The notes under the pieces were generated by a model. It saw nothing but the letters and a program-made list of their open reading frames with translations. It made no database searches and had not been told where the DNA came from. From assembly GCF_014054985.1 (NCBI RefSeq), contig NZ_CP059569.1, forward strand, positions 868,001 to 932,000: DNA of 64,000 nt, written 5' to 3'. The DNA comes from Kingella oralis. GTDB taxonomy: Bacteria > Pseudomonadota > Gammaproteobacteria > Burkholderiales > Neisseriaceae. Position numbers and translations under genes: made by a program. Positions 62,324-64,000 of the stretch are shown piece by piece (the stretch's first letter is position 1; the number at the start of each line of letters is the position of its first letter).

Positions 62324-63544
62324 ATGCAAAAAACAATTATAACGCTGCTTTGCGCAGCAGGTATGATGATTTCAACCACCGCCGCAACGGCTGAAAACTT
62401 GCGTATCAGAAAAAACGCCCCCGCGCGTTACACCGTAAAACACGGCGACACACTATGGGACATTTCAGGCAAGTACCTGTACCGCCCTTGGAAATGGCCG
62501 ACATTATGGGGCATGAACCGCAAGCAAATCAAAAACCCCAATCTGATTTATCCGGGTCAAACTTTGGTGCTCACTTATGTGAACGGCAAACCCCGTTTAA
62601 GCGTGGCGCGCGGCAGCCAAAGCAACATCCCAACTTATAAACTGAATCCCCAAGTGCGCGATTTGGGTTCGGGCTATGCCATCCCAACGATTAACGTGAA
62701 TTTCTATCACATGTTCATGAAAACGCCGCAATTCATGACCTCAGAACAATTGTCGCACGCCGCGCGCATCGTTGCCGGCCCTGATAACCGCATGTATTAC
62801 TCCGGCGGCGACCGCATCTATGCGGACGGCATTGCAGAATTGGGCACATATCTCGTGTTCCGTCCGAACGGTCCCATCGTTGACCCGCGCAGCAAAGCGA
62901 ACTTGGGCATCTTGGTTGAGTATGTAGGTGAAGCCTCCACTTTGGTTACGCCAAACAGCCGCCTGTCATACCGCACTGCGGAAGAAGAAGCGAATTTGGC
63001 CCGCGATGAATACTATTCAAACACCAAAAACGGTTTGCTGGTTGGCAAAAAAGTCGCAACGCGCACCGCGCAGCCTATGATTATTGACGGTGCATTGTCT
63101 GAAATCCACCAAGGCGACTACCTGATTAAAAAATCGCCCGCGTTGACCGAGTTCCACTATGTGCCACACGAGCCTGAAACCCGCATTGATGCAGACATCA
63201 TTTCCATCATGGAAGGCGTGGAAGAAAGCGGCACCATGCAAACGCTGATTCTGAACAAAGGCGAAGCCGACGGCTTGGATAACGGCACGGTGTTGAGCAT
63301 TTATCGCCGCGGTCAAGTGGTGAAATCCGATTGGAGAAGCCCGAACGAAAAAGCGACGCACTTTGTGAACACGCCAAATGAAGAAATCGGCTTGGCAATG
63401 GTGTACCGCACAGGCGCACACGTTTCTTCCGCCATCATTTTGGAAAGCATTAAAAACGTGAACCGTGGCGATTTGCTGTCCACCCCAGGTCAAGACTTGG
63501 ATACTTTTGACAGCAAGCCCGCTGCGCGCCCTGCTGCCAAATAA
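62324..63544 (+). CDS. Exported LysM-domain protein
   Basis: A 406-residue protein with a signal peptide (cleavage near ATA-ENLRI) and one LysM domain at about residues 35-85 (YTVKHGDTLWDISGKYLY, NPNLIYPGQTLVL), which binds peptidoglycan glycans. A larger C-terminal domain (about 120-400) is strand-rich, with LNKGEADGLDNGTVLSIYRR, seen in Neisseria homologues placed next to def. Probably an envelope protein; its precise role is unknown. Confidence 0.85.
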   Translation: MQKTIITLLCAAGMMISTTAATAENLRIRKNAPARYTVKHGDTLWDISGKYLYRPWKWPTLWGMNRKQIKNPNLIYPGQTLVLTYVNGKPRLSVARGSQSNIPTYKLNPQVRDLGSGYAIPTINVNFYHMFMKTPQFMTSEQLSHAARIVAGPDNRMYYSGGDRIYADGIAELGTYLVFRPNGPIVDPRSKANLGILVEYVGEASTLVTPNSRLSYRTAEEEANLARDEYYSNTKNGLLVGKKVATRTAQPMIIDGALSEIHQGDYLIKKSPALTEFHYVPHEPETRIDADIISIMEGVEESGTMQTLILNKGEADGLDNGTVLSIYRRGQVVKSDWRSPNEKATHFVNTPNEEIGLAMVYRTGAHVSSAIILESIKNVNRGDLLSTPGQDLDTFDSKPAARPAAK

Positions 63545-63616
63545 TTAGCGTGATAACTTTTCAGGCTGCCTTTCAACATTGAGGCAGCCTGAAAACATTT
63601 GATGGAGACGATGAAC

Positions 63617-64000
63617 ATGGATTGCCCAATTTGCGCCGCGCAAAACGAAGAAATTTTGCTGCAAACGCCCAATCTGCGCGTGATTGCCGTGCACAACGAA
63701 GCCAATGCCCCCGCTTTTTGCCGCGTGATTTGGCAACGGCATGTTGCCGAGATGACCGATTTGCAACCCGCCGAGCGCGCCGAATTGATGGAAACGGTTT
63801 ACAAGGTGGAAGAGGCGATGCGCCAAGTATTGCAGCCTGAAAAAATCAATTTGGCGAGTTTGGGCAATGTGGTGCCGCATTTGCATTGGCATGTGATTGC
63901 GCGCTTTCAAGACGATGCGTGTTTCCCCGCGCCGATTTGGGCTGCGGCAATGCGCGAAGCCACTTTCAGACTGCCTGAAAACTGGTCAAGCCAAGTAAAA
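63617..64000 (+). CDS. HIT-family protein, 3' end missing
   Basis: Starts MDCPICAAQNEEILLQTPNL and contains the histidine triad in V-P-H-L-H-W-H-V-I, then runs off the window after SQVK. The variant HxHxH with Trp in the middle and the N-terminal CPIC differ from the HinT at 289-612, so this is a second HIT branch. ATG 63617 has GGAG nine bases upstream; ATG 63611 is also possible. Two DUS are translated within (LQPEK, FRLPEN). Confidence 0.88.
   Translation, partial: MDCPICAAQNEEILLQTPNLRVIAVHNEANAPAFCRVIWQRHVAEMTDLQPAERAELMETVYKVEEAMRQVLQPEKINLASLGNVVPHLHWHVIARFQDDACFPAPIWAAAMREATFRLPENWSSQVK

Overview
The window comes from a Neisseriaceae chromosome of moderately high GC, most likely a Kingella-type species (K. 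denitrificans / K. oralis-like). The main reason is that the 13-mer AGGCAGCCTGAAA and its complement TTTCAGGCTGCCT occur throughout, in nearly every intergenic gap and inside many genes. As I recall the published dialects, this is the Kingella-type DNA uptake sequence (DUS), distinct from GCCGTCTGAA of N. meningitidis and N. gonorrhoeae. Gene orders also match Neisseria: hisE-HIT-tatABC, fis followed by purH, fbpABC, the bfrA/bfrB pair, and LysM / def / fmt / rsmB / DUF4390 / ntrY / ntrX. No rRNA, tRNA, CRISPR array, phage or insertion sequence was seen.

Layout. 0-3 kb: hisE (cut by the window edge), a HIT protein, pnuC and tatABC. 3-8.5 kb: bamD, a Sel1 protein, fis, a 39-residue lipoprotein, a NERD protein, purH and pgeF. 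8.6-13.7 kb: trpG, a small lipoprotein and the iron transporter fbpABC, which carries DUS of other Neisseria dialects and looks acquired. 13.9-20.7 kb (minus strand): a Kef-type antiporter, a frameshifted B3/B4-domain gene, lysA-lptM, an orphan VbhA-type antitoxin and amiC-tsaE. 21-26.3 kb (plus strand): brnQ, mscL, recD, purM. 26.5-31.1 kb (minus): a sugar kinase, a FucP-family sugar transporter, ychF and a nitroreductase.

31.2-35.4 kb is the most unusual part. A dRS3/NIME-like repeat is followed by a tight minus-strand operon encoding an MglB-like sugar-binding lipoprotein, a membrane sensor with a CheA-type HPt-ATPase output (one reading frame cut in two by an in-frame TGA) and a CheY-like receiver. 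No sugar ABC permease or ATPase lies beside it, so it reads as a sugar-sensing phosphorelay rather than a transporter.

35.8-45.7 kb (minus): rnc, recR, dcd, rdgC, cysE, lpdA, fpr, dapC and hypothetical genes. 46-48.7 kb: anaerobic ribonucleotide reductase nrdG-nrdD behind a well-placed FNR site. 49-53.5 kb: a DsbD/TauE-like membrane protein, bfrB-bfrA, dapA-bamC. 53.6-62.2 kb (minus): ntrX-ntrY, DUF4390, rsmB, fmt, two tandem paralogous membrane proteins and def. The window ends with a LysM protein and a truncated HIT gene.

Functional themes are cell-envelope assembly (BamC, BamD, Tat, AmiC, LptM), lysine/diaminopimelate synthesis (dapA, dapC, lysA), iron supply and storage (FbpABC, BfrAB), purine synthesis (purH, purM), DNA recombination (recD, recR, rdgC) and adaptation to low oxygen (NrdGD, NtrYX).
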